Of a DNA stretch of 14,772 nt, positions 1 to 6,860 are shown piece after piece. The first letter of the stretch is position 1. Each line of letters starts with the position of its first letter. The position numbers and the translations under genes are program-made. The stretch is from Peptococcaceae bacterium (GTDB lineage Bacteria > Bacillota > Desulfitobacteriia > Desulfitobacteriales > Desulfitobacteriaceae), in the NCBI GenBank assembly GCA_031289815.1, contig JAITOS010000121.1, forward strand, positions 1 to 14,772, read 5' to 3'. Under the pieces are notes generated by a model. The model saw nothing but the letters and a program-made list of their open reading frames with translations, was not told the origin of the DNA and ran no database searches.

Positions 1-1
1 G

Positions 2-439
2 TTTCAGGCGGTCATGCCCTGGCTCGGCTATACGCTCGGTTCACGGTTCGCCGATAAAATCATCGCGGTCGATCATTGGATTGCTTTTTTACTGCTCGCC
101 TTGATCGGCGGTAAGATGATCAAAGAGAGCTTCGCGCCGGGCTATGTGAGCGACGGGGCGGAGGCGTCCCTGAAATTCAGAGATATGCTGCCCTTGGCGC
201 TGGCGACCAGTATCGACGCTTTGGCCGTGGGGGTGTCCTTCTCTTTTCTAAACGTTCATATCGCCCCGGCGGTGGCCTTCATCGGTCTGATCACCCTGGG
301 ACTGTCGATGCTGGGGATTGGCATCGGCCATGCTTTTGGAATCAAATTCAAGTCCAAAGCGGAATTCATCGGCGGCGCGATTCTCATTCTGATGGGGCTG
401 AAAATATTGCTGGAGCATCTCGGCGTGATCTTTACCTGA
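2..439 (+). CDS. mntP: Putative manganese efflux pump MntP (5' truncated by window edge)
   Basis: MntP is a small inner-membrane protein that exports Mn(II). The reading frame is open to the left edge of the window, and the residues before the first ATG (position 14) also fit the family, so the gene starts outside the window and roughly the first 45 residues are missing. What remains has a hydrophobic segment after DHWIAF with a GGKMI motif. The second half carries ATSIDALAVGVSFSFL, the repeated D-A-x-A-V-G helix typical of the family, followed by two further hydrophobic helices and a KAEFIGGAILILMGLKIL end. The end matches the E. coli MntP pattern as I remember it. No Mn riboswitch or MntR site can be judged because the upstream region is not present. 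The downstream gene begins 126 nt later, so co-transcription is uncertain. Confidence 0.9.
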   Translation, partial: FQAVMPWLGYTLGSRFADKIIAVDHWIAFLLLALIGGKMIKESFAPGYVSDGAEASLKFRDMLPLALATSIDALAVGVSFSFLNVHIAPAVAFIGLITLGLSMLGIGIGHAFGIKFKSKAEFIGGAILILMGLKILLEHLGVIFT

Positions 440-565
440 GCTTTGCCAGCAGTCATCAGGCTGTTTCGCTGGTCAGACAACCTGGGAGGGGCCAATTGCC
501 CTGATTGCAGCTGATTTCCCATCTTTGACGGAAAAATAACAGACAAAAGACAGGGAGGAAAACGA

Positions 566-1177
566 TTGAAAGACGAATTGCTGACATATGTAAATGAAAC
601 ATTCCCAGGGCTGAAACATCCTGTCTGCATCCGCTTTGAATTGGGCGCGTCCTTAAAGAATGGCTCAGATGAGAGGTTAAAGCAAGTATATGATCGGGCC
701 GCCAGGATATTTGAAAGCCTGTTTGAGCAAGGGCAAAGGATCTTTTTGCTGATCAAAGACTGGGAAACGGCGGATCCGCTGGACGAGGAGGAGAGTACTG
801 GGTATATCTACAGGCTTTTGCGCAATCAGCCGTTTGAATCGGAGCGGATCGAAGAGGAAGATCCGGGAAAAAACACCGGGTTAGCAAAAAATACCTATTG
901 GCAAAGCATTTTAGCGACGCGGGTAGAGCGGCTTGCCTGGAAAAAGATGCTGGAAGGGATCGCTAATTTTGAACAGGGAAGAGAACCCGGAATCGGGCAA
1001 AACGTCTATATGATTGACAAAGAACGGGATATCATTTTCTATATGTTCGATGACCGGGGGTGCGTGGTCTACGCCAATCATGCCGATAAAATTCGATATT
1101 TATATGATCTTTATCGGGACTGGACCGTGAATTACTGGCGTTCGGAGCTGGCTCAGACGTTTCCGGATAAGGGTTAG
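566..1177 (+). CDS. DUF3885 domain-containing protein
   Basis: A 203-residue soluble protein with no signal peptide or membrane helix. I chose the TTG at 566 because a strong Shine-Dalgarno sequence (AGGGAGGAA, 552-560) lies at the right distance. The central part (YIYRLLRNQPFESERI) and the C-terminal part (IFYMFDDRGCVVYA, then a YDLYRDWTVNYWR segment) match the layout of DUF3885, a family of about 200 residues of unknown function seen mostly in Firmicutes and Bacteroidetes. No catalytic motif is recognisable. DUF3885 proteins are often found as scattered single genes, and some resemble immunity-type proteins, but no toxin gene is present here. It is followed by a 100-nt gap and then the alpha/beta hydrolase on the same strand. 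Family assignment is from recalled sequence pattern, and the function is unknown. Confidence 0.75.
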   Translation: MKDELLTYVNETFPGLKHPVCIRFELGASLKNGSDERLKQVYDRAARIFESLFEQGQRIFLLIKDWETADPLDEEESTGYIYRLLRNQPFESERIEEEDPGKNTGLAKNTYWQSILATRVERLAWKKMLEGIANFEQGREPGIGQNVYMIDKERDIIFYMFDDRGCVVYANHADKIRYLYDLYRDWTVNYWRSELAQTFPDKG

Positions 1178-1277
1178 GATCAGGCGCTTTTTTGTATCTC
1201 AAGAAAGAAAAATCACGCATTGATCCGAAGCGCTGCGGCAAAAGCCAAGCGGATTTTTCAGAAAGGCGGAGCAGCCG

Positions 1278-2225
1278 ATGATCAGCAGAAAAAGCCAAAA
1301 GATCAAACAAGCGTTGGTAAGCTATAAGAACGCGATCCCGCCGGCCAAGACGGTCGAAGAGGCAAGAACGCGCATGGATATATTTGGTAACAGGGATAAA
1401 GGCGCGCTGGAATCCATGATCGAGCCGGTTCAAAACGAGAAGATCAGGGGCGAATGGTTGCGTTGCGGAGAAGCGGATCCCGGAAAAGCGATTCTCTATC
1501 TTCATGGCGGCGCTTTTATCACGGGTTCCAGCCAAAGCGCCAGAAGGCTGGCGTTGCACATAGCGAAAGCGGCCCAATGTCAGGTGTTTACCCTGGAGTA
1601 TCGCTTAGCGCCGGAATATCCCTTTCCGGCGGCGCTGGAGGATACGGTGGCGGCTTATCAATGGCTGCTGGGGCAAGGAATATTACCGGAGGGCCTTTTG
1701 CTGGCGGGAGAATCTGCGGGAGGCGGGCTGGCAGTCTCAGCGATGCTGGCTTTGCGAGAGGCGCGGCTGAAGCTTCCCGCCGGAGCCGTATTGATCACTC
1801 CCTGGGCGGATTTGAGCGTAGGCGAAGAAGAACGGAGCCTGAAAGCGGATCGGGATCCTTGGTATCACCCGGACGCCATTGAGTCGAAAGCGGCGGGATT
1901 GTACGCCGGGGAAAGAGACGTCTGTGACCCCTTGATCTCTCCGGTTTACGCGGACTTATCCGCTTTGCCGCCGATTTTGATCCAGACGGCGGGCGACGAC
2001 GTTCTCTATGAGGATTCCCTGAAACTCTATGATCGCGGCAAAAAAGCCGGGGTGGACATGCATATGGAGCTATGGGAAGGAATATGGCGGGTGTGGCGGC
2101 AATTTGCCGCTAAAAGTCCGGAAGCGGAGGAAGCGGTTAGCGAGATCGGCGAATTCAGTAAATACCAACTAAAAATCGGCTGCGCCACCCGTTTCTGTAC
2201 CTCGGATAATAACGCCTTTCCCTGA
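1278..2225 (+). CDS. Alpha/beta hydrolase (HSL/GDXG-like), catalytic His replaced
   Basis: A 315-residue cytoplasmic esterase/lipase-type alpha/beta hydrolase of the hormone-sensitive-lipase (GDXG) group. The oxyanion-hole motif is LHGGAF (residues 75-80). The nucleophile elbow is GESAGG, with Ser146 as expected nucleophile. The acid is probably Asp241 (TAGDDVLYEDS), and LEYRLAPEYPFPA (residues 106-118) is the typical family block. The last motif is abnormal: relatives read E-G-M-W-H-V-W-Q, but here it is EGIWRVWRQFA, so the catalytic His position is Arg271 (codon 2088-2090). The frame continues normally after it (SPEAEEAVSEIGEF), so no frameshift explains this. The last roughly 15 residues (after KYQLK) look like an extra tail beyond the usual family end. 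The ATG at 1278 has a GGAG-type ribosome site 6-7 nt upstream. It may be catalytically dead, or an early-stage pseudogene. Confidence 0.85.
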   Translation: MISRKSQKIKQALVSYKNAIPPAKTVEEARTRMDIFGNRDKGALESMIEPVQNEKIRGEWLRCGEADPGKAILYLHGGAFITGSSQSARRLALHIAKAAQCQVFTLEYRLAPEYPFPAALEDTVAAYQWLLGQGILPEGLLLAGESAGGGLAVSAMLALREARLKLPAGAVLITPWADLSVGEEERSLKADRDPWYHPDAIESKAAGLYAGERDVCDPLISPVYADLSALPPILIQTAGDDVLYEDSLKLYDRGKKAGVDMHMELWEGIWRVWRQFAAKSPEAEEAVSEIGEFSKYQLKIGCATRFCTSDNNAFP

Positions 2226-2278
2226 TCGGCGGTTGCCGGTGGGTGGAGCGTTAAAGGGCGAGGAGCAAAAAACGAGAA

Positions 2279-2335
2279 TCCAAAAACAGAAAGAACTGCC
2301 GCGTCAAAGGAAACGATCCCTTGGCGCGGCAGTTC
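2279..2335 (-). terminator. Rho-independent terminator of the DUF2680 gene
   Basis: The arms GAACTGCCGCG (2293-2303) and CGCGGCAGTTC (2325-2335) are perfectly complementary over 11 bp. Further pairing inside (TCAAAGG with CCCTTGG, one wobble and one mismatch) leaves a 7-nt loop. Read on the minus strand, the hairpin is followed by TTTCTGTTTTTG. This places it about 45 nt after the minus-strand stop codon at 2380. On the plus strand no T-tract follows, so it does not serve the hydrolase gene well. Confidence 0.8.
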
Positions 2336-2379
2336 CGTATCATTGTTCCGGCAACCGGTCTTTTGCCTGGAAACGCCGG

Positions 2380-2718
2380 TTAGCTATGGGAGGGGGTTGC
2401 CTGAGGAGAAGCCGGAGCCGACTGTTTTTCACAGTGAGAACCTTTTTTCTTCCCAAAGCCATTGAATTGTCCGTTGGCTAAATCCTGTTCGATCTGCTTT
2501 TGGCGTTGTGCCAAATGTTGTTTGATCTCAGCCGCTTTAGATTGATCAAGAAGACCGGCGTCCACTTGCTTATCAATCAACTGGGTTTTCAAGCTGTACA
2601 TTTGCTGGGTGAGCGCTTTCATCTCCTCCAGCTTTGCCGCGTCAACAGCGCCCAAGACCGAACCGGCGGAAAATGTTAGCATAGCGAACGTGAGTAAACC
2701 TACGGCGAGTTTTCTCAT
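2380..2718 (-). CDS. Secreted DUF2680 domain-containing protein
   Basis: A 112-residue exported protein. It has a signal peptide: MRKL, then a hydrophobic stretch to about residue 20, and a likely cleavage near VLGA (residues 21-24). The mature part is a charged amphipathic helical domain (KLEEMKALTQQMYSLKTQ, then IDKQVDAGLLDQSKAAEIKQHL) that fits DUF2680, a small clostridial extracytoplasmic family of unknown function. The C-terminus is a low-complexity tail rich in Ser, Pro and Gln with one Cys (GSHCEKQSAPASPQ). Start choice: on the minus strand the ATG at 2718 is preceded by GAGGAGGG with 8 nt spacing; an ATG 4 nt further upstream is in another frame. It stands alone on its strand, with its own terminator downstream and a divergent permease gene upstream. 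Confidence 0.82.
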   Translation of the reverse strand: MRKLAVGLLTFAMLTFSAGSVLGAVDAAKLEEMKALTQQMYSLKTQLIDKQVDAGLLDQSKAAEIKQHLAQRQKQIEQDLANGQFNGFGKKKGSHCEKQSAPASPQATPSHS

Positions 2719-2830
2719 CCATGCACCCTCCTCAAGTTTTTTCCGGAACAGAAGTATCGTTCCCGAATTCCCTGAAAATAATTAAAAAATGCCGGATTTA
2801 AAATCTTTTCGGGAAAATTCCGGCGGAATT

Positions 2831-2839
2831 TGCTACAAT
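2831..2839 (+). promoter_or_regulatory. Possible extended -10 promoter for the rarD leader
   Basis: TGCTACAAT at 2831-2839 matches an extended -10 element (TGnTAnAAT). No good -35 hexamer lies 16-18 nt upstream. If it is used, transcription would start near 2846 and produce a leader of about 160 nt ahead of rarD. An inverted repeat (TTCCCGAA 2760-2767, TTCGGGAA 2808-2815) lies upstream in the divergent intergenic region and could be an operator. Both calls are weak. Confidence 0.35.
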
Positions 2840-2883
2840 AGAATAAAAACGGGGAAAGAACGCGAGGGGACGGCGGTTCCCAC

Positions 2884-3000
2884 GGGGCAGGGCAGGACAG
2901 GATAGGACGTGGCAAGACAGGACAAGGCGGAGCAAGGCAGGACGGCGAAGGATGGGGCAGGGCAGGACGTGGTAGGACGGCGAAGGCGGAAAGGCGGACG
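2884..3000 (+). repeat. Purine-rich imperfect repeat tract in the rarD leader
   Basis: The tract consists of G/A-rich sequence built from variants of GGCAGGAC and GGCGAAGG, with very few T residues on this strand. GGGGCAGGGCAGGAC occurs identically at 2884-2898 and 2954-2968 (70 nt apart). AGGACGGCGAAGG occurs at 2939-2951 and 2974-2986 (35 nt apart), and GGACGTGG twice. The 35/70 spacing suggests a degenerate repeat unit of about 35 bp. The tract ends just before the rarD start. No convincing ORF runs through it. Confidence 0.7.
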
Positions 3001-3004
3001 GTAA

Positions 3005-3931
3005 GTGGCGGTGGAAGATCAGGAAAAGACAGAAAAAACAGACAATTTAACGGGAGTAACGATTGCGATTGGCTCTTCCGTATTTTGGGGTATATTGACG
3101 ATTTACTGGAAGTTGCTGGATGGAGTTCCTTCGTCAGAGATCCTGGCGCACCGGATTTTCTGGGCGTTTGTTTTTGTGCTGCTGCTGCTGGCCTGGAAGG
3201 GAAGAAGCAGGGAACTGACGCGCATCATAAAAGACCGGAAAACGAGGAATTGGGTGGTTTGCGGCGCCGTGCTCATCAGCGTCAACTGGTTTCTCTTCAT
3301 CTGGGCGGTCACTGGCGGCAAAATCGTGGAAACCAGCCTGGGATATTATATGAACCCGCTATTCACCGTGCTGTGGGGCTGTGTCTTTATGCGCGAACGG
3401 CTGGGACGCTGGCAGGTCGTTGCCTTGCTGTTAGCGGCGGCGGGGGTGATGATGCTGGCGCTGGAATACGGCGAGATTCCCTGGATATCCCTGTCGATAG
3501 CGGTTATTTTCAGCCTGTACGGTTTTGTCAAAAAAAAGGTGAGCTTGGACAGCATTGCCTCCCTGACGATCGAGACGATGCTGGTGACGCCCTTGGCGAT
3601 CCTCTATATTATTTATATACAAGCGGCGGGAAACGGTCATTTGGGAACCGGATCCTGGCGCCTTTCCCTGCTGCTGATCCTGTCCGGGGCGATAACCGCT
3701 GTGCCGCTGCTGCTGTTTGCGGAAGGAGCCAAGCGGGTTTCCTTGTCCACGCTGGGCTTTGCGCAATATATCTCGCCCACGATGCAATTGTTCATTGGCG
3801 TCGGGCTGTATCATGAGCCTTTCAGCCATATGCACTTCCTGAGCTTTTGTCTCATTTGGAGCGCGATTATCATCTATACGGTCGCGTCTATGCGCTATAC
3901 CAGGAGTCTTCGGAGCAGAGGCGTAGGGTGA
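3005..3931 (+). CDS. rarD: RarD-type EamA family permease
   Basis: A 308-residue membrane protein of the drug/metabolite transporter superfamily, EamA clade, RarD subfamily (named from chloramphenicol-sensitive protein RarD; the true substrate is unknown). Ten hydrophobic segments are visible in two five-helix halves. Family marks are the N-terminal GSSVFWGILTIYWKLL with HRIFWAFVF, the conserved ETSLGYYMNPLFTVLWG (after helix 4) and the C-terminal STLGFAQYISPTMQLFIGV with LYHEPF, all in their expected places. Length fits the family (about 295-310). The start is taken as GTG at 3005, although a GTG two codons later is equally possible. The ribosome site is poor (AAGGCGG about 10 nt upstream), which is odd behind such a G-rich leader. 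A 166-nt gap separates it from glnS. Confidence 0.92.
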   Translation: MAVEDQEKTEKTDNLTGVTIAIGSSVFWGILTIYWKLLDGVPSSEILAHRIFWAFVFVLLLLAWKGRSRELTRIIKDRKTRNWVVCGAVLISVNWFLFIWAVTGGKIVETSLGYYMNPLFTVLWGCVFMRERLGRWQVVALLLAAAGVMMLALEYGEIPWISLSIAVIFSLYGFVKKKVSLDSIASLTIETMLVTPLAILYIIYIQAAGNGHLGTGSWRLSLLLILSGAITAVPLLLFAEGAKRVSLSTLGFAQYISPTMQLFIGVGLYHEPFSHMHFLSFCLIWSAIIIYTVASMRYTRSLRSRGVG

Positions 3932-4097
3932 AGCTGGAAGTCGGGAGAATCCGGAATTCCCGGAAACCGGGGGACGCCGCCCGCTGATTCCGGTTAAACT
4001 AGCAGGAATAGGCGGGGTGAATGACGAAGAAGTTATGTCGTCCGGGCGAATCGGAAAGACTGGACTTCGCAGGACGTTGAAGGAGGAATCGGTTTTA

Positions 4098-5792
4098 ATG
4101 ACGAACAGCGGGCCAGCCAATTTTATTGAGAGCATCATTAGCGATGAATTGAAAGAGGGAAAGGGCGACGGTCGGATTCACACCCGTTTTCCGCCGGAAC
4201 CCAACGGCTATCTGCACATCGGTCACGCCAAATCCATCTGTTTGAATTTCGGCGTCGCTCAGCGGTTTGACGGCGTATGCAATTTGCGGTTCGATGATAC
4301 GAATCCCAGCAAAGAGGATACCGAATATGTGGAGTCGATTCAGGAAGACGTCCGCTGGCTGGGGTTTGATTGGCAAGAACGCCTTTTTTACGCGTCCGAT
4401 TATTTTGACCGGATCTATGAAGCGGCGCTGGAATTGATCCGACAAGAGAAAGCCTTTGTCTGTGATCTGACGGCGCAGGAAATGCGGGAATATCGGGGAA
4501 CGCTGACCGAGGCGGGCAAGGAAAGTCCCTGTCGTGAGCGGACGGTGGCCGAAAATCTTGATTTATTTGCGCGGATGAAAGCCGGAGAATTTGCCGATGG
4601 CTCCCGGGTGCTGCGAGCGAAGATCGATATGGCCTCCGCCAATTTTAATCTGCGTGACCCTGTCCTTTACCGGATTTTGCGGGCCGACCATCATCGCACG
4701 GGAGATCACTGGTGTATCTATCCGATGTATGATTTTGCCCACCCCTTATCCGACGCCTTTGAAGGGATTACGCACTCGCTCTGTACCCTGGAATTTGAAG
4801 ATCACCGCCCGCTCTATGATTGGGTGATCGCCAACGTTTCCTTGCCCTGCCGTCCGCGGCAGATAGAATTTGCCCGGCTGAACCTGACGAATACCATCAT
4901 GAGCAAACGCTATCTGCGTCAGCTGGTGGAGGAAGGGCTGGTGGACGGTTGGGATGATCCCCGGATGCCGACCCTTTCCGGTCTGCGCCGACGCGGCTAT
5001 ACGCCGGAAGCGATCCGGGATTTTTGTGATCGTATCGGGGTGGCCAAGAGCAATAGTTTAGTAGACTTCCAGATGTTGGAGCATTGTATCCGGGAAGATC
5101 TGAACCGGCGCGCCGCCCGGACGATGGCGGTCTTGCATCCTTTGCGGCTGGTCATTGATAATTATCCCGAAGCTCAGGAGGAATGGCTGGAGGCGGAGAA
5201 TCATCCGGAATATCCGGAAATGGGTACGCGGCAGCTCCCCTTTTCCAGGGTGATTTATATCGAGCGGGAGGACTTCGCGGCGGATCCGCCCAAGAAATTC
5301 TTCCGCTTGGCGCCGGGACAGGAGGTCCGGCTGAAAAACGCCTACATCATCCGCTGCGTCGATTATACGAAGGATGAAAGCAGCGGCGAAATCAGCGAGG
5401 TTCACTGTCTCTATGATCCGGAAACCCGCAGCGGGAGCGCCAACAGCGGGCGGAAGGTCAAGGGAACCCTGCACTGGGTGTCGGCGGCGCACGCGCTGCC
5501 GGCGGAGGTTCGCTTGTATGAGCATCTGATTTTGGCGGAGGAGCCGACGCCGGAGGAAGAGCAGGAGGATCAGGCGGCGGCGGATTTCAAATCGCGGCTA
5601 AACCCGGCTTCGGTGCAGTATTTGACCTCCTGTCTGGTGGAGCCTTCCCTGGCGGCGGCACAGCCGGGGAGCCGGTATCAGTTTTTGCGCAACGGTTATT
5701 TTTGCCTGGACCAGGGAGCCGCGTCTGACCGTCTGATCTTTAATCGAACGGTATCCTTGCGCGATTCCTGGGCGAAGGCGGCCAAGACGTAA
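4098..5792 (+). CDS. glnS: Glutaminyl-tRNA synthetase
   Basis: Class I aminoacyl-tRNA synthetase that charges tRNA-Gln directly with glutamine in the cytoplasm. The protein is 564 residues from the ATG at 4098, which has AGGAGG at 4081-4086. The frame is open further upstream to 4017, but the extension is not family-like. The N-terminal Rossmann domain contains PPEPNGYLHIGHAKS with the HIGH signature at residues 40-43. LRFDDTNPSKED follows, then RDPVLYRI, WCIYPMYDFAHPLSDA and GITHSLCTLEF. The KMSKS loop is IMSKR (267-271), as in other GlnRS. DDPRMPTLSGLRRRGY is conserved, and the C-terminal half is the two-barrel anticodon-binding region (RKVKGTLHWVSAAHALP). Most Firmicutes make Gln-tRNA through GluRS plus GatCAB, so this enzyme may be an inherited lateral acquisition; base composition does not stand out. 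Confidence 0.97.
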   Translation: MTNSGPANFIESIISDELKEGKGDGRIHTRFPPEPNGYLHIGHAKSICLNFGVAQRFDGVCNLRFDDTNPSKEDTEYVESIQEDVRWLGFDWQERLFYASDYFDRIYEAALELIRQEKAFVCDLTAQEMREYRGTLTEAGKESPCRERTVAENLDLFARMKAGEFADGSRVLRAKIDMASANFNLRDPVLYRILRADHHRTGDHWCIYPMYDFAHPLSDAFEGITHSLCTLEFEDHRPLYDWVIANVSLPCRPRQIEFARLNLTNTIMSKRYLRQLVEEGLVDGWDDPRMPTLSGLRRRGYTPEAIRDFCDRIGVAKSNSLVDFQMLEHCIREDLNRRAARTMAVLHPLRLVIDNYPEAQEEWLEAENHPEYPEMGTRQLPFSRVIYIEREDFAADPPKKFFRLAPGQEVRLKNAYIIRCVDYTKDESSGEISEVHCLYDPETRSGSANSGRKVKGTLHWVSAAHALPAEVRLYEHLILAEEPTPEEEQEDQAAADFKSRLNPASVQYLTSCLVEPSLAAAQPGSRYQFLRNGYFCLDQGAASDRLIFNRTVSLRDSWAKAAKT

Positions 5793-5831
5793 AGACCGCA
5801 GGAGGAGCGCTGAAGGCAAGGGGCTGTCATT

Positions 5832-5872
5832 TTATAAAAATATGACGGCTGGTTATAAAATATGGCGGCTGG
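5832..5872 (+). repeat. Tandem 20/21-bp direct repeat upstream of uspA
   Basis: TTATAAAAATATGACGGCTGG (5832-5852, 21 nt) is followed directly by TTATAAAATATGGCGGCTGG (5853-5872, 20 nt). The two copies differ by one A and one A/G change. They sit in the glnS-uspA gap, about 35 bp upstream of the likely uspA -35 element, roughly two helix turns per repeat. They may bind a regulator or simply be a slippage duplication. Confidence 0.75.
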
Positions 5873-5906
5873 AATAGCGCCGCTGGATATCGAGAGAAAG
5901 ATTTCA

Positions 5907-5936
5907 TGGACAAAAGCCGCCGTTTCGTATTATGAT
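5907..5936 (+). promoter_or_regulatory. Probable uspA promoter
   Basis: TGGACA (5907-5912) and TATGAT (5931-5936) are separated by 18 nt. This predicts a transcription start near 5943 and a leader of about 30 nt before the uspA ATG at 5975. No better hexamer pair was seen in this gap. Confidence 0.45.
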
Positions 5937-5974
5937 GAAGAGAGAACGAGAGAAAAGACAGAGGAGGGGTACCC

Positions 5975-6400
5975 ATGTTTAAGAAAATTTTAGTCCCTAC
6001 AGACGCTTCACAATTTTCTCGTCGGGCTTTCATCGTAGCCCTGGATTTAGCCAAGATTTTGGGCGCCGAAGTGGAATTATTTCATGTCTCACATCTGTCG
6101 GAAGTTTTCATGGGGTATACGGTTTCCTATGGCGTCGCCATCAGCCAGTCGGATTTGGATAAAAATGGAGAAATCGCGCTGGATATTACGATGGAGAATC
6201 TGGATATCACGGTGCCGGTGACGAGGAAACTGAAGTCCGGTCATCCTGTATCCACGATCATCGAGGAAATCAAAGAAGCGAATATTGATCTGGTCGTCAT
6301 GGGGAGTCATGGCTATGGCGTCATCGCCGGTTCGGTGATGGGGAGCGTGAGTCAGAGGGTATTACAGCGGACGGAATGCCCGGTGCTGATTGTGAAATAA
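5975..6400 (+). CDS. Universal stress protein, UspA family
   Basis: A 141-residue single-domain universal stress protein, the usual family length. These cytoplasmic proteins help survival during starvation and other stress; many bind ATP. The N-terminus MFKKILVPTDASQFSRRAF is the standard first strand and loop. The ATP-binding signature G-x2-G-x9-G-S is intact as Gly110, Gly113, Gly123 and Ser124 within GSHGYGVIAGSVMGS, so it belongs to the nucleotide-binding type. The end (ECPVLIVK) is also typical. The ribosome site is GAGGAGGGG, ending about 6 nt before the ATG. The gene has its own probable promoter and a tandem repeat upstream. A 38-nt gap leads to the 77-codon membrane protein gene, with which it probably shares a transcript ending at 6756. 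Confidence 0.95.
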   Translation: MFKKILVPTDASQFSRRAFIVALDLAKILGAEVELFHVSHLSEVFMGYTVSYGVAISQSDLDKNGEIALDITMENLDITVPVTRKLKSGHPVSTIIEEIKEANIDLVVMGSHGYGVIAGSVMGSVSQRVLQRTECPVLIVK

Positions 6401-6438
6401 CCGGGAGCGGACAAGCGCGGACGGCGGGAGTGTCGTGA

Positions 6439-6672
6439 TTGACAGAGGAAGAACAAATTTGGCTGGACCCGGAAGAACTGAAAAACCTGCTGCACGGAGA
6501 GCTGCGCTGGCGGGACCTCCTGGAGGAAAGGGAGGACTTGAAAGCCGCCGCTCTCCGGGTCGGGCGTTTGGCGGCAAACCCTGAACAGGGGGCAATGAAG
6601 GTCGCCTGGTTGCTTTCGCTCATGGCTTGCGCCGTGCTGGGTTCGTGGGTTTATTTTGTGTTTGTGCTGTAA
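6439..6672 (+). CDS. Small single-span membrane protein, unknown function
   Basis: A 77-residue protein I cannot place in a family. Residues 1-50 are highly charged and predicted helical, with many Glu, Arg and Leu (EEEQIWLDPEELKNLL, then LLEEREDLKAAALRV). Residues 53-77 form one hydrophobic helix that ends at the C-terminus (AWLLSLMACAVLGSWVYFVFVL), which suggests a tail-anchored protein with a cytoplasmic helical head. The start is TTG at 6439, with GGGAG (6426-6430) 8 nt upstream; the in-frame GTG at 6430 is blocked by a stop. It sits between uspA and the terminator before ctsR, so it is most likely expressed with uspA. Coding character (G/C third positions like its neighbours) and a proper ribosome site support a real gene. 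Confidence 0.65.
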   Translation: MTEEEQIWLDPEELKNLLHGELRWRDLLEEREDLKAAALRVGRLAANPEQGAMKVAWLLSLMACAVLGSWVYFVFVL

Positions 6673-6719
6673 TAAGTCCCATGTTGAATAACGCGGACGG
6701 TACTTCATATTGTTACTTC

Positions 6720-6756
6720 GCGTCTGTCGGGATTTTGTCCTGACAGGCGCTTTTTT
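6720..6756 (+). terminator. Strong Rho-independent terminator
   Basis: A 13-bp stem (GCGTCTGTCGGGA at 6720-6732, TCCTGACAGGCGC at 6738-6750, two G-T wobbles) with a 5-nt loop TTTTG is followed by six T residues (6751-6756). It ends the uspA/small membrane protein transcript and insulates the ctsR operon, whose promoter begins 13 nt later. Confidence 0.93.
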
Positions 6757-6768
6757 ATATAAAAAGGC

Positions 6769-6797
6769 TTGCAAAAAACCAGGTATTTGGGTATGAT
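6769..6797 (+). promoter_or_regulatory. Sigma-A type promoter of the ctsR operon
   Basis: TTGCAA (6769-6774) and TATGAT (6792-6797) are separated by exactly 17 nt. The predicted start is near 6804, directly before the CtsR operator, so bound CtsR would block transcription initiation. It lies immediately after the preceding terminator. Confidence 0.8.
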
Positions 6798-6807
6798 AAA
6801 GACAGAA

Positions 6808-6860
6808 GGTCAAAGAAGGTCATAAAATCAATAAAGGTCAGAAAAATCCTTGCGGTCAGG
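6808..6860 (+). promoter_or_regulatory. CtsR operator and additional GGTCA heptads
   Basis: The canonical CtsR site is a direct heptad repeat GGTCAAA-N3-GGTCAAA. Here GGTCAAA (6808-6814), GAA, and GGTCATA (6818-6824) match it with one change. Two further GGTCA heptads follow on the same strand: GGTCAGA (6836-6842) and GGTCAGG (6854-6860). The last one runs into the ctsR Shine-Dalgarno sequence (CAGGAG 6857-6862). The first pair is a confident operator; the role of the other two is inference. Confidence 0.88.

Noticed and set aside
1178..1225. Possible terminator after the DUF3885 gene (GGATCA...TGATCC with an internal T6 run)
   Set aside because: The stem is only about 6 plus 3 bp with a very large loop, and the T-run lies inside the loop rather than after the stem.
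2233..2481. 82-codon plus-strand frame after the hydrolase
   Set aside because: It runs through the terminator hairpin and antisense into the DUF2680 gene; composition is not protein-like.
2884..3000. CRISPR array or clustered-spacer repeat
   Set aside because: The repeats are short, degenerate and contiguous, with no constant repeat and unique spacer pattern and no cas genes in the window.
3431..4138. 235-codon minus-strand open frame opposite rarD and the glnS start
   Set aside because: It lies antisense to two well-identified genes, has low-complexity Arg/Gln/Pro-rich translation, no family resemblance and no ribosome site. It is a shadow of GC-rich codons.
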